From positions 868,001 through 932,000 of the forward strand of contig NC_009655.1 of the NCBI RefSeq assembly GCF_000017245.1: a stretch of 64,000 nt of DNA, written 5' to 3'. Under the pieces are notes generated by a model. The model saw only the letters and a list, made by a program, of their open reading frames with translations, searched no databases and had not been told where the DNA came from. This document shows positions 17,147-24,998 of this stretch, piece by piece. The position numbers were made by a program, and so were the translations under genes. This DNA is from Actinobacillus succinogenes 130Z. GTDB lineage: Bacteria; Pseudomonadota; Gammaproteobacteria; Enterobacterales; Pasteurellaceae. Every line of letters starts with the position of its first letter. The first letter of the stretch is position 1.

Positions 17147-18247
17147 ATGAAATCATTAAACACAGATTATTTTTCCAGAATAGACCATTTGCGCTTTTTT
17201 GCTGCAACATTGGTAATTTTCCATCATTTTAGGGGAAAGCTATCGCTGGACAATGGACAATGGACAATGGATATTATATCGTCAAGCTCATTGTTTATCA
17301 AAACTTGGCTCATAAATGGTTCTACCGGCGTTAGTCTATTCTTATTTTTGACTGGTTTTTTGTTTTGCATTATCAGTGGATATGGTGAAAAGAAAATACA
17401 ATATAAAGGTTTTATTTATAATCGAATTTTACGTATTTTCCCTATGATGGTGTTGATGGCTTTTATTGTTATAACTGTTAATAGAGCCGGTTCTACACCA
17501 ATGGATATTTTCAGAATATTAACTTTACAATTAAATACGGGACATTCTTATACGGGCTGGGGACATGAATTTTATCCTTCTGGTCCAATATGGACGATTG
17601 CAGTAGAATTTCAATTTTATTTGCTTTTCCCATTCCTGGCTCTGTTTTTATCTAGGTATGGATTAAAATATCTATTCGCTATTGTTTTATTATCTATAGC
17701 ATTAAGATTTAATATCCACAGTCTAGTTAGTAAACCAATGTATTGGAATTTTTATCATTCCATTTTTGGTCGTTTAGATCAATTCGTATTAGGCATGATT
17801 TTTGCTGTACTTTGGAAAAGAGGATATTTCTCTTTATTTTCTTCTAAACTAGTATCACTGGTAGTTGTTATTACATCAATTATTGTATTAATGTATTTAT
17901 TTACGTTTAAGAAAACAGATGCTATTTACACTTACTTTTCTTTTACTATAGAAGCTATTTGCTGGGGATTAATTGCTGTGGCTTATTTTGTGGTTAAGTT
18001 ACCTAAAGTGAAATTTATAGATACATCCTTAGCAAAATTGGGGGAAATTAGTTTTTCACTTTATATTTTGCATTTGCCGATAGGTGGGATGGTAACTAGG
18101 GTATTGAACTTGTCTCTTGCTACTAGTGTTACTGATTCCTTGAGTATGACATTAATACGGCTCATTCCTATAATCTTAGTCTCATTTTTTACATTTTATG
18201 TGATTGAGAAGCCATTCATGTCATTACGAGTAAAATATACTTCATAA
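17147..18247 (+). CDS. Acyltransferase family 3 membrane protein
   Basis: 366-residue integral-membrane O-acyltransferase (AT3, OafA-like). The N-terminal RIDHLRFFAATLVIFHHFRG carries the conserved R and H, and about ten helices follow, including SGPIWTIAVEFQFYLLFP. It probably acetylates a sugar of the O-antigen. Codons 34-42 come from three copies of the 7-base unit TGGACAA plus four bases (17247-17271), a short version of the kind of repeat that splits the earlier acyltransferase gene. The frame is intact here. It starts 20 bases after the WbaP-type gene. Confidence 0.88.
   Translation: MKSLNTDYFSRIDHLRFFAATLVIFHHFRGKLSLDNGQWTMDIISSSSLFIKTWLINGSTGVSLFLFLTGFLFCIISGYGEKKIQYKGFIYNRILRIFPMMVLMAFIVITVNRAGSTPMDIFRILTLQLNTGHSYTGWGHEFYPSGPIWTIAVEFQFYLLFPFLALFLSRYGLKYLFAIVLLSIALRFNIHSLVSKPMYWNFYHSIFGRLDQFVLGMIFAVLWKRGYFSLFSSKLVSLVVVITSIIVLMYLFTFKKTDAIYTYFSFTIEAICWGLIAVAYFVVKLPKVKFIDTSLAKLGEISFSLYILHLPIGGMVTRVLNLSLATSVTDSLSMTLIRLIPIILVSFFTFYVIEKPFMSLRVKYTS
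17247..17271. repeat. Short heptanucleotide repeat (TGGACAA) x3.6
   Basis: Three full TGGACAA units plus TGGA lie early in the acyltransferase coding sequence (codons about 34-42). The unit length of 7 would shift the frame on slippage. The copy number is low, so instability should be modest. Confidence 0.8.
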
Positions 18248-18258
18248 ATAGGGATTAT

Positions 18259-19308
18259 ATGATTAAAGAGGTACAAGGACTTAGGTTTTGGGCGATTTTA
18301 ATGGTCATTTTTGTCCATTCGCCTATCATTATTCCAACAGAATATTCTGGGGTGAAAAATGCAATTTGGAAGGTATTTCATACCTCAACAGGTGTTGAAT
18401 TATTTTTCGTTTTGGCTGGTTATTTTATGATTTCTAGCTTAGAAAAACTAAATATTGATGCAACCGAGAAGAAAATATCAACTAAATTAATTATTGAATT
18501 TATTGTTAAAAAATTTAGACGACTAGCCCCATCTGCCTATTTTTGGGTTTTTATCGCTTTAACATTTTCAGTGATAACAAATAATAAAGCTTTATTCTTA
18601 GAACCATCAGTGATGGCACAAAAGTTTTTTTCAACCATTTTGTGGTTTAGAAATTTTAATGAAGCTGCTCAACCTACCCATTTAGGCTACTTTTGGGCTA
18701 TTTCATTAGAATTTCAGTTTTTTGTAATATTCAGTATTATTTATTTAGTATTAGGTAGAAAATATACTTTATATATTTCTATTGTCCTTTGTTGCATTCA
18801 AATGTTTTATCGACCGGGAGGGGGGATGTCTTGGTTATTTAGATTTGACCCTCTCTTATATGGTGTATTAGCTTACTATTTATTTGATTACGTAGGTCGG
18901 GATTTTTTTGCTAAAATTTTTACGCATAATTATTTTGTAAAAGTAAGTTTATCTTTATTATTAGTTCTCTCGTTATCTGCTGTATTGACTGCATTTCCCT
19001 CTTATCCAAATCTTAAGATTACAATAAGTGGTCTTACAGCTGCATTTATGCTTATTTTAGCTTTAAGTCGAAATGGTCATTTTTATACTGAAAATAAAAT
19101 ATTAGCCAGTGTTATTGATTATATCGCAAGTCGAAGCTATGCGCTTTTTTGTACTCATATTTTAGTATGGTGTATTGTTAAATATTTCTATTCTGTAATT
19201 AATATTAATAATGGTAAGGTTTTATTTATTTCAGCCTTAATTGCTATGTTCTTAGCTTCCGAATTTAGTTATCGTTATATTGAAAATATATGGGTAAAGA
19301 AAAAATAA
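18259..19308 (+). CDS. Acyltransferase family 3 membrane protein (second)
   Basis: 349-residue AT3-family membrane acyltransferase: EVQGLRFWAILMVIFVHSP at the N-terminus has the conserved R and H, followed by VELFFVLAGYFM and YFWAISLEFQFFVIF. Roughly ten membrane segments are visible. It starts 11 bases after the preceding acyltransferase and is the third AT3 gene of the locus. Different AT3 enzymes usually acylate different sugar positions. No SGNH extracytoplasmic domain is attached, unlike full-length OafA proteins. No repeats that could vary the frame are seen in it. Confidence 0.86.
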   Translation: MIKEVQGLRFWAILMVIFVHSPIIIPTEYSGVKNAIWKVFHTSTGVELFFVLAGYFMISSLEKLNIDATEKKISTKLIIEFIVKKFRRLAPSAYFWVFIALTFSVITNNKALFLEPSVMAQKFFSTILWFRNFNEAAQPTHLGYFWAISLEFQFFVIFSIIYLVLGRKYTLYISIVLCCIQMFYRPGGGMSWLFRFDPLLYGVLAYYLFDYVGRDFFAKIFTHNYFVKVSLSLLLVLSLSAVLTAFPSYPNLKITISGLTAAFMLILALSRNGHFYTENKILASVIDYIASRSYALFCTHILVWCIVKYFYSVININNGKVLFISALIAMFLASEFSYRYIENIWVKKK

Positions 19309-19390
19309 TAGTTATCTTTACTTTGTCTAATATGAGATGGTAGGAATTGTGATGACGACAATATAAGTGAGATTTTATAGATAATTAATT

Positions 19391-20092
19391 ATGAACTTTA
19401 AGTATATAAAAATAAACAGAACAACAGCTATTGAGGCAGCAAAGCGCCTTGTGGTTGATAGTATTTGGAAAAGTGCCAATATTGAATTGGTGAAAGGTAT
19501 TAATTTTCCTGAAACGCAAGAAATTTTTGAAGGGAGGATTCCTGCGAATGCGGATGTTGAGAAGGTTATTGTGGTGAATAATCTGAAACGCGCTTGGATG
19601 TTTTTATTTGATAATTTAGATTACCCACTTGATCTTCAATTAGCATCGGAATATAACCGAATTATTGGGGAAGGCGGTTTATATTCTAATCCGGGAAAAT
19701 TGCGCGATCAAATTGTGCGTATTTCAGGAACGAATTATATACCGTTGATTCCGTCTTACGAAAATGTGCGAGAGCAGATTAATTGGGTAAATAAAATAGA
19801 AAATCCGATTGATAAAGGGTTAGAAATTTTCACATTATCAAGCCGTGGGCAGTGGTTTAATAATGGCAATAAGCGAACGGCTCAAATGTTGGCAAATCAT
19901 CTTTTTCTACAAGATAATGCGGCTGTTTTAGCTATTCCTGATATTCATAAGGAACAGTTTATGGAGCATTTAGTCAATTATTATGAATCGGACGATAGCT
20001 TGATATTAAAGAATTTCTTATATGAAACTTCGGTAGAGATGTTACCTAGCGGTTTAACAATGAGTCAATTAAAAAAATTAAATTTGGCATAA
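19391..20092 (+). CDS. Fic/Doc-fold protein with degenerate active-site motif
   Basis: 233-residue Fic-family protein. Canonical Fic AMPylators carry HxFx(D/E)GNGRxxR; here the loop reads QWFNNGNKRTAQ (154-165). The catalytic His is Gln154, the metal-binding acid is Asn158, and the final Arg is Gln165, while F156, G159, N160 and R162 are kept. Upstream helices (GEGGLYSNPGKLRD, 93-106, and YIPLIPSYENV) match Fic proteins well. A normal HxF-dependent AMP transfer is therefore doubtful; a pseudo-enzyme or changed chemistry is possible. It lies between the acyltransferases and rfbB. No separate antitoxin is evident. Confidence 0.8.
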   Translation: MNFKYIKINRTTAIEAAKRLVVDSIWKSANIELVKGINFPETQEIFEGRIPANADVEKVIVVNNLKRAWMFLFDNLDYPLDLQLASEYNRIIGEGGLYSNPGKLRDQIVRISGTNYIPLIPSYENVREQINWVNKIENPIDKGLEIFTLSSRGQWFNNGNKRTAQMLANHLFLQDNAAVLAIPDIHKEQFMEHLVNYYESDDSLILKNFLYETSVEMLPSGLTMSQLKKLNLA

Positions 20093-20142
20093 TCTTTGAG
20101 AGAATGCCATTTTTTATTTATTACAAGTAAAAGAGTTTATTA

Positions 20143-21204
20143 ATGAAAATCTTAGTCACAGGCGGAGCCGGTTTTATCGGTTCCGCCGTTATCCGTTATA
20201 TTATCCGCAATACGCAGGACAGTGTCGTGAATGTGGATAAGCTTACTTATGCGGGAAATCTTGAATCCCTTGAATCTGTGTCCGATAACCCTCGTTATAC
20301 ATTTGAACGGACGGATATTTGTAATAGGGCAGCATTAGATCGCATATTTGCCGACCACCAGCCCGACGCCGTAATGCACTTAGCGGCGGAAAGTCATGTG
20401 GATCGTTCCATTGACGGTCCGGCGGCGTTTATTCAAACCAATATTGTAGGCACTTATACGCTATTAGAAGCAGCTCGTGCTTATTGGAATGGGTTAAGTG
20501 CGGTCAAAAAATCTGCATTTCGTTTTCATCATATTTCTACTGATGAGGTGTATGGCGATTTAAAAGATACGGACGATTTGTTTACGGAAACTACACCTTA
20601 TTCGCCGTCTAGTCCTTATTCTGCATCTAAGGCATCAAGCGATCACTTAGTGCGTGCGTGGTTACGTACGTACGGTTTGCCAACCATTGTGACTAATTGT
20701 TCAAATAATTATGGGCCTTTCCATTTTCCTGAAAAATTGATTCCACTCATGATTTTAAATGCGTTAGATGGTAAAAAATTACCAGTATATGGCAATGGTA
20801 CGCAAATTCGCGACTGGTTATTTGTGGAAGATCATGCCCGAGCTTTATATAAAGTGGTTACGGAAGGTAAAATCGGCGAAACTTATAACATCGGTGGACA
20901 CAACGAAAAAGCCAATATTGAAGTGGTGAAAACCATTTGTGCATTATTAGAAGAACTTGCACCAAATAAACCTGCCGGTGTGGAAAAATACGAAGATTTA
21001 ATCACTTATGTAACCGACCGCCCGGGGCACGATGTGCGTTATGCCATTGATGCAGCCAAAATTGGCAGAGAGCTTGGCTGGAAACCGAAAGAAACCTTTG
21101 AAACTGGCATTCGCAAAACCGTTGAATGGTATCTTGCCAATAAAAAATGGTGGAGCCGAGTGTTGGATGGCTCGTATAATCGTGAGCGGTTAGGTGTGAA
21201 ATAG
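20143..21204 (+). CDS. rfbB: dTDP-glucose 4,6-dehydratase
   Basis: RfbB/RmlB, 353 residues. It is an NAD-dependent short-chain dehydrogenase/reductase that converts dTDP-glucose to dTDP-4-keto-6-deoxyglucose, the second step to dTDP-L-rhamnose. The Rossmann motif GGAGFIGS (residues 7-14), STDEVYG and the YSASKASSDH active-site segment are intact. It begins the rhamnose gene set, whose order here (B, A, D, C) is broken up by a toxin-antitoxin pair and a RelA-like gene. Composition is closer to core genes than the upstream wzx/wzy part. Confidence 0.96.
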   Translation: MKILVTGGAGFIGSAVIRYIIRNTQDSVVNVDKLTYAGNLESLESVSDNPRYTFERTDICNRAALDRIFADHQPDAVMHLAAESHVDRSIDGPAAFIQTNIVGTYTLLEAARAYWNGLSAVKKSAFRFHHISTDEVYGDLKDTDDLFTETTPYSPSSPYSASKASSDHLVRAWLRTYGLPTIVTNCSNNYGPFHFPEKLIPLMILNALDGKKLPVYGNGTQIRDWLFVEDHARALYKVVTEGKIGETYNIGGHNEKANIEVVKTICALLEELAPNKPAGVEKYEDLITYVTDRPGHDVRYAIDAAKIGRELGWKPKETFETGIRKTVEWYLANKKWWSRVLDGSYNRERLGVK

Positions 21205-21222
21205 CCTAAAAAAGTTCTTAAA

Positions 21223-21669
21223 ATGTCTGAACAATATTATTTAGATTTTTCATCATTAGAAAATGTATTTATTTCTTTAGAGCAAACCATTGAAAAATTG
21301 GATAATTACGAATGGTTTTCGCAACAAGATTTAATCATTCAAGATACGTTAATTGCCGGTGCAATTCAAAAATTTGAATTTGTTTATGAATTAGCGATAA
21401 AAATGATGAAACGTCATATTAAATTTACAGCCTCAAACGATCAAGATATTGATAATGCTGACTTTAGAGAAATTTTACGTACAGCTGCTCAGATTGGTCT
21501 TATCGAAAATATTGAAGATTGGTTTGATTATCGTAAAATGCGTAATATTACATCACATACTTATGATCAATCTAAAGCCCGGCAAGTATATCAACAAATT
21601 GCTGATTTTTTGCTGAGCTGCCAATATTTAATTTTGCAACTGCAAAAATACAAAAATAGCTATGCTTGA
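21223..21669 (+). CDS. hepT: HEPN toxin (HepT-like, HI0074 family)
   Basis: 148-residue, all-helical HEPN-domain protein of the HI0074 family (often annotated nucleotidyltransferase substrate-binding protein). The RX4HXY signature is exact: R107-NITS-H112-T-Y114. In the studied HEPN/MNT pair of Shewanella, HepT is an RNase toxin and the Tyr of this motif is adenylylated by MntA to switch it off. Its stop overlaps the MNT gene by 8 bases, supporting translational coupling. The pair sits between rfbB and rfbA, interrupting the rhamnose genes. Toxicity in this strain is inferred. Confidence 0.88.
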   Translation: MSEQYYLDFSSLENVFISLEQTIEKLDNYEWFSQQDLIIQDTLIAGAIQKFEFVYELAIKMMKRHIKFTASNDQDIDNADFREILRTAAQIGLIENIEDWFDYRKMRNITSHTYDQSKARQVYQQIADFLLSCQYLILQLQKYKNSYA

Positions 21670-21955
21670 TTTATCTGCCGAACATCTTTCTGTTGTGAAA
21701 GAAATATTAAACGACAAAGTACCAAATTGTCCTGTTTGGGTTTTTGGCTCCAGAATTAAAGGTACGGCAAAACGTTATTCCGATTTGGATTTAGCGATTA
21801 TGACTAAACAGCCGCTCACAATCAGACAGTTATCTGAATTGGAAATGGCATTTAGTGAATCTGATTTGCCTTTTAAAGTAGATATTATTGATTGGGCGAG
21901 TTGTAGTGATAATTTTAAGCAATGTATTTTGCAACAATATGAAATATTAATTTAA
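21662..21955 (+). CDS. mntA: MNT nucleotidyltransferase antitoxin (MntA-like, HI0073 family)
   Basis: 97-residue minimal nucleotidyltransferase. The full signature GSX10DXD is present: G29-S30, then D41-L-D43 (SDLDLAI). A third acidic residue is seen in VDIID near residue 77. In the characterised system MntA adds AMP units to HepT and neutralises it; H. influenzae HI0073/HI0074 is the same type of pair. It overlaps the HEPN gene and ends 14 bases before rfbA, so it probably shares the O-antigen transcript. Confidence 0.88.
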   Translation: MLDLSAEHLSVVKEILNDKVPNCPVWVFGSRIKGTAKRYSDLDLAIMTKQPLTIRQLSELEMAFSESDLPFKVDIIDWASCSDNFKQCILQQYEILI

Positions 21956-21969
21956 CACGGAATCTTATA

Positions 21970-22845
21970 ATGAAAGGCATTATTCTTGCAGGCGGTTCGG
22001 GTACTCGTCTTTATCCTATTACCCGTGGCACATCAAAACAGCTTTTGCCTGTTTACGATAAACCGATGATTTATTATCCGCTTTCTGTGCTAATGCTTGC
22101 CGGCATTCGTGATGTGTTAATTATCACAACACCTGAAGATAATGCAAGCTTTAAACGCTTATTAGGTGATGGCTCGGATTTCGGCATTAATTTAAGCTAT
22201 GCCATTCAACCAAGCCCGGGTGGCTTAGCACAAGCATTTTTAATTGGCGAAGAATTTATCGGCAACGATTCGGTTTGCTTAGTGTTGGGCGATAACATTT
22301 TTTATGGTCAGCATTTTTCACAATCATTGAAAGAAGCCGCGGAATTTGTCAAAGAAAAAGGTGCAACGGTTTTTGGCTATCAGGTGAAAGACCCTGAGCG
22401 TTTTGGCGTGGTGGAGTTTGATGAAGATTTCCGTGCGTTGTCGATTGAAGAGAAGCCGCTTAAACCAAAATCAAATTGGGCAGTAACCGGCTTGTATTTT
22501 TACGATAATCGTGTGGTGGAATTTGCGAAACAAGTGAAACCATCAGCGCGTGGCGAGTTGGAGATTACCGATCTAAATGATCTTTATCTCAAAGACGGTT
22601 CATTAAATGTGCAAATTTTAGGCCGCGGATTTGCTTGGTTGGATACGGGCACGCATGACAGTTTGCATGATGCGGCGAGTTTCGTGAAAACAGTACAAAG
22701 TCTGCAGAATTTACAAGTGGCTTGTTTAGAAGAAATTGCATGGCGTAATGGTTGGCTTTCTACCGAACAACTAGAAAAATTGGCTCAACCTATGGCAAAA
22801 AATGAATACGGGCAGTATTTATTGCGATTGGTTAAAAATAAATAG
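21970..22845 (+). CDS. rfbA: Glucose-1-phosphate thymidylyltransferase
   Basis: RfbA/RmlA, 291 residues, the standard length. It joins glucose 1-phosphate and dTTP to give dTDP-glucose, the first step of dTDP-L-rhamnose synthesis. The N-terminal GIILAGGSGTRLYPIT (residues 3-18), KPMIYYPLS and the VLGDN metal-binding segment are all intact. It follows the HEPN/MNT pair by 14 bases. A palindromic repeat at 22848-22910 separates it from rfbD. Confidence 0.97.
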   Translation: MKGIILAGGSGTRLYPITRGTSKQLLPVYDKPMIYYPLSVLMLAGIRDVLIITTPEDNASFKRLLGDGSDFGINLSYAIQPSPGGLAQAFLIGEEFIGNDSVCLVLGDNIFYGQHFSQSLKEAAEFVKEKGATVFGYQVKDPERFGVVEFDEDFRALSIEEKPLKPKSNWAVTGLYFYDNRVVEFAKQVKPSARGELEITDLNDLYLKDGSLNVQILGRGFAWLDTGTHDSLHDAASFVKTVQSLQNLQVACLEEIAWRNGWLSTEQLEKLAQPMAKNEYGQYLLRLVKNK

Positions 22846-22847
22846 AA

Positions 22848-22910
22848 GTAAGGTGCATTTAACGCACTAAAAGATCAATCGATAATGGTGCGTTTGCCAA
22901 CGCACCCTAC
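22848..22910. repeat. Palindromic GTAGGGTGCG-type element between rfbA and rfbD
   Basis: GTAAGGTGCATTTAACGCAC (22848-22867) is followed by a second palindromic arm (22887-22910) that starts GGTGCGTTTG and ends AACGCACCCTAC. The outer ends are near complements. The design resembles the GTAGGGTGGGC elements at 724-878 and 1494-1559, with a different core. It could form an intra-operon hairpin. Confidence 0.7.
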
Positions 22911-22927
22911 AAGTATCAGAAAATAAA

Positions 22928-23803
22928 ATGAAAAAATTTTTAATCACAGGTGCAAAAGGACAGGTCGGATATTGCTTAACTCAACAACTTACAGGTAAAG
23001 CTGAAATTTTAGCCGTTGATCGTGACGGGTTGGATATTACCGACCAAAGTGCGGTCAGAAATGCAGTAATTTCTTTTCAACCTGATGTTATTATCAATGC
23101 AGCAGCCCACACGGCTGTGGATCGCGCTGAAACTGAAGTAGAGCTTTCAGAAGCAATTAATGTCAAGGGTCCTCAATATTTGGCTGAAGCAGCAAATGAA
23201 ATCGGTGCAGCAATTTTGCATATTTCCACTGATTACGTTTTTGAAGGCAACGGCACAAACGAATATCAAGAAGACGACCAAACCAATCCGCAAGGTGTGT
23301 ATGGTCGCACTAAATTAGCAGGTGAAATTGCGGTTCAACAAGCCAACCCGAAACATATTGTGCTTCGCACCGCTTGGGTGTTTGGTGAACGCGGCAACAA
23401 CTTTGTCAAAACCATGATTCGCTTAGGCAAAGAACGTGAAGTGCTAGGCGTAGTGGGCGATCAATTCGGCGGACCAACTTATGCAGGCGATATTGCGGCA
23501 GCATTAATTCACATTGCCAATGAAATTATCAATGGCAAAACCGATGTTTTCGGTGTGTATCACTTCACTGGTAAACCTTATGTAAGCTGGGCGGAATTTG
23601 CCAAAGCGATCTTCAATGAAGCTGTTTCGCAAAAGATCTTGGAAAAATCACCGCTTGTCAATGCGATTGCTACGCATGAATATCCGACACCGGCTAAACG
23701 CCCGGCCAATTCACGTCTAAATTTAGATAAAATTGACCGCACTTTTGGCATTAAACCGAGCGATTGGCAAAAAGCACTGAAAAATATTAAGGCGTATGCC
23801 TAA
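22928..23803 (+). CDS. rfbD: dTDP-4-dehydrorhamnose reductase
   Basis: RfbD/RmlD, 291 residues. This NAD(P)H reductase makes dTDP-L-rhamnose in the last step of the pathway. The Rossmann motif GAKGQVG (residues 8-14), INAAAHTAVDRAE, STDYVFEG and the catalytic YGRTKLAGE are seen. It carries uptake-signal copies. A RelA/SpoT-domain gene follows after 8 bases, then rfbC, so the rhamnose genes are interrupted again. Confidence 0.96.
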   Translation: MKKFLITGAKGQVGYCLTQQLTGKAEILAVDRDGLDITDQSAVRNAVISFQPDVIINAAAHTAVDRAETEVELSEAINVKGPQYLAEAANEIGAAILHISTDYVFEGNGTNEYQEDDQTNPQGVYGRTKLAGEIAVQQANPKHIVLRTAWVFGERGNNFVKTMIRLGKEREVLGVVGDQFGGPTYAGDIAAALIHIANEIINGKTDVFGVYHFTGKPYVSWAEFAKAIFNEAVSQKILEKSPLVNAIATHEYPTPAKRPANSRLNLDKIDRTFGIKPSDWQKALKNIKAYA

Positions 23804-23811
23804 AGGAGAGC

Positions 23812-24381
23812 ATGATGCTTAGTAAAGTTGAGCGATTAATTGATGAAATTAATAAACTTCATCTTGCTTTTTCTCAAGATTATTTTGAAACGGGAAAAGT
23901 AGAGAAAGTAAATTTAAAACATACGCTTGCAAAAGTGCCGGTGGAGCATATTTTGGCATATCGTTTAAATTTACATGAATCTATTAATGATTATTTATTC
24001 CGTGCCAATTTATATGATATTCCTTATTTTTATCGCGTAAAGGCATCTGAGTCGATTTTAGCCAAAATAGAACGCTTTTCTCATCGTTCAGAAGGTTATC
24101 CGGTGAATAGTATTATGAATGATATTTTTGGTGCGCGAATTATTGTGGATACCGAAGATATTGCTCAAATAATGGAAAAACTTGATGATTGGAAAGAACA
24201 ATATGGGTTAAAAAATTGGTATTTACGCGATAAAGAAGAATATATTGGTATTCATATTTATTTTAAAAATTCCAGCAACTTTTATTATCCTTGGGAATTA
24301 CAAGTTTGGGATAAAAAAGACGCAGAAAAGAATATTCAAAGCCATATTAAATATAAACGTCATTTTGTAAATAAGAAGTAA
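23812..24381 (+). CDS. Small RelA/SpoT-domain protein (alarmone synthetase-like)
   Basis: 189 residues with a single RelA/SpoT nucleotidyltransferase-like domain and no hydrolase, TGS or ACT domain. Matching family landmarks are R75-VK, the NDIFGARI block with D104 and R109, YIGIH (Y144, H148) in place of GYxSxH, ELQ with E162 and Q164 in place of the ExQ catalytic motif, and SHIKYK (H178) like AEHxxYK. Key acidic residues appear conserved, so it may be an active pyrophosphokinase. Such stand-alone proteins include small alarmone synthetases and toxSAS toxins; no obvious antitoxin adjoins it. It lies between rfbD and rfbC behind an AGGAG site. Confidence 0.7.
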   Translation: MMLSKVERLIDEINKLHLAFSQDYFETGKVEKVNLKHTLAKVPVEHILAYRLNLHESINDYLFRANLYDIPYFYRVKASESILAKIERFSHRSEGYPVNSIMNDIFGARIIVDTEDIAQIMEKLDDWKEQYGLKNWYLRDKEEYIGIHIYFKNSSNFYYPWELQVWDKKDAEKNIQSHIKYKRHFVNKK

Positions 24382-24382
24382 G

Positions 24383-24925
24383 ATGAAAATTATAGAAACA
24401 AAAATCCCTGAAGTGAAATTATTAGAACCGACGGTATTGGGGGATGAACGTGGTTTCTTTATGGAAACCTTTCGTGATGAATGGTTTAAACAAAATGTTG
24501 CTGACCGCACTTTTGTGCAGGAAAATCATTCAAAATCAGTAAAAGGTGTATTGCGAGGTTTGCATTACCAAACGGAAAATACCCAAGGCAAATTAGTCCG
24601 CGTGGTGCAGGGGGAAGTGTTTGATGTGGCAGTGGATATGCGTAAAAGCTCGCCGACATTCGGGCAATGGGTCGGTGAAATTCTTTCTGCTGAAAATAAA
24701 CGCCAACTTTGGGTGCCGGAAGGCTTTGCCCATGGTTTTTATGTGCTGAGTGAAACGGCTGAATTTACTTATAAATGTACGGATTATTACAACCCAAAAG
24801 CAGAGCATTCATTATTGTGGAATGATCCGACAGTCGGGATTATGTGGAATTTGGTTGGCGAACCGAGTTTATCGACAAAAGATCTTGCCGGCAAATTGCT
24901 CAAAGACGCGGTTTTATTTGATTAA
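24383..24925 (+). CDS. rfbC: dTDP-4-dehydrorhamnose 3,5-epimerase
   Basis: RfbC/RmlC, 180 residues, the normal length. This cupin enzyme epimerises C3 and C5 of dTDP-4-keto-6-deoxyglucose in rhamnose synthesis. The conserved DERGFFMETFR (about 21-31), the catalytic-His region SVKGVLRGLHYQ and WVPEGFAHGFYVLSE are all present. It starts two bases after the RelA-like gene, so the two are likely coupled. It is the last gene of the polysaccharide series and is followed by a strong terminator. Confidence 0.97.
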   Translation: MKIIETKIPEVKLLEPTVLGDERGFFMETFRDEWFKQNVADRTFVQENHSKSVKGVLRGLHYQTENTQGKLVRVVQGEVFDVAVDMRKSSPTFGQWVGEILSAENKRQLWVPEGFAHGFYVLSETAEFTYKCTDYYNPKAEHSLLWNDPTVGIMWNLVGEPSLSTKDLAGKLLKDAVLFD

Positions 24926-24943
24926 TCAAGTACAAGCAAAGTA

Positions 24944-24985
24944 AAAACTGATATAGTAGCGCCCACTATATCAGTTTTCTTTTTT
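24944..24985 (+). terminator. Intrinsic terminator of the polysaccharide operon
   Basis: A 14-bp perfect stem (24944-24957 with 24965-24978; AAAACTGATATAGT and its complement), a 7-base loop and a T-rich tail. It separates rfbC from pepB and marks the right end of the locus. Confidence 0.9.
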
Positions 24986-24998
24986 AGAAGGATTTTAT

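Noticed and set aside
5050..24925. Prophage or integrative element
   Set aside because: No integrase, transposase, phage structural gene or attachment repeats are visible; the region is explained as an O-antigen locus with inserted modules.
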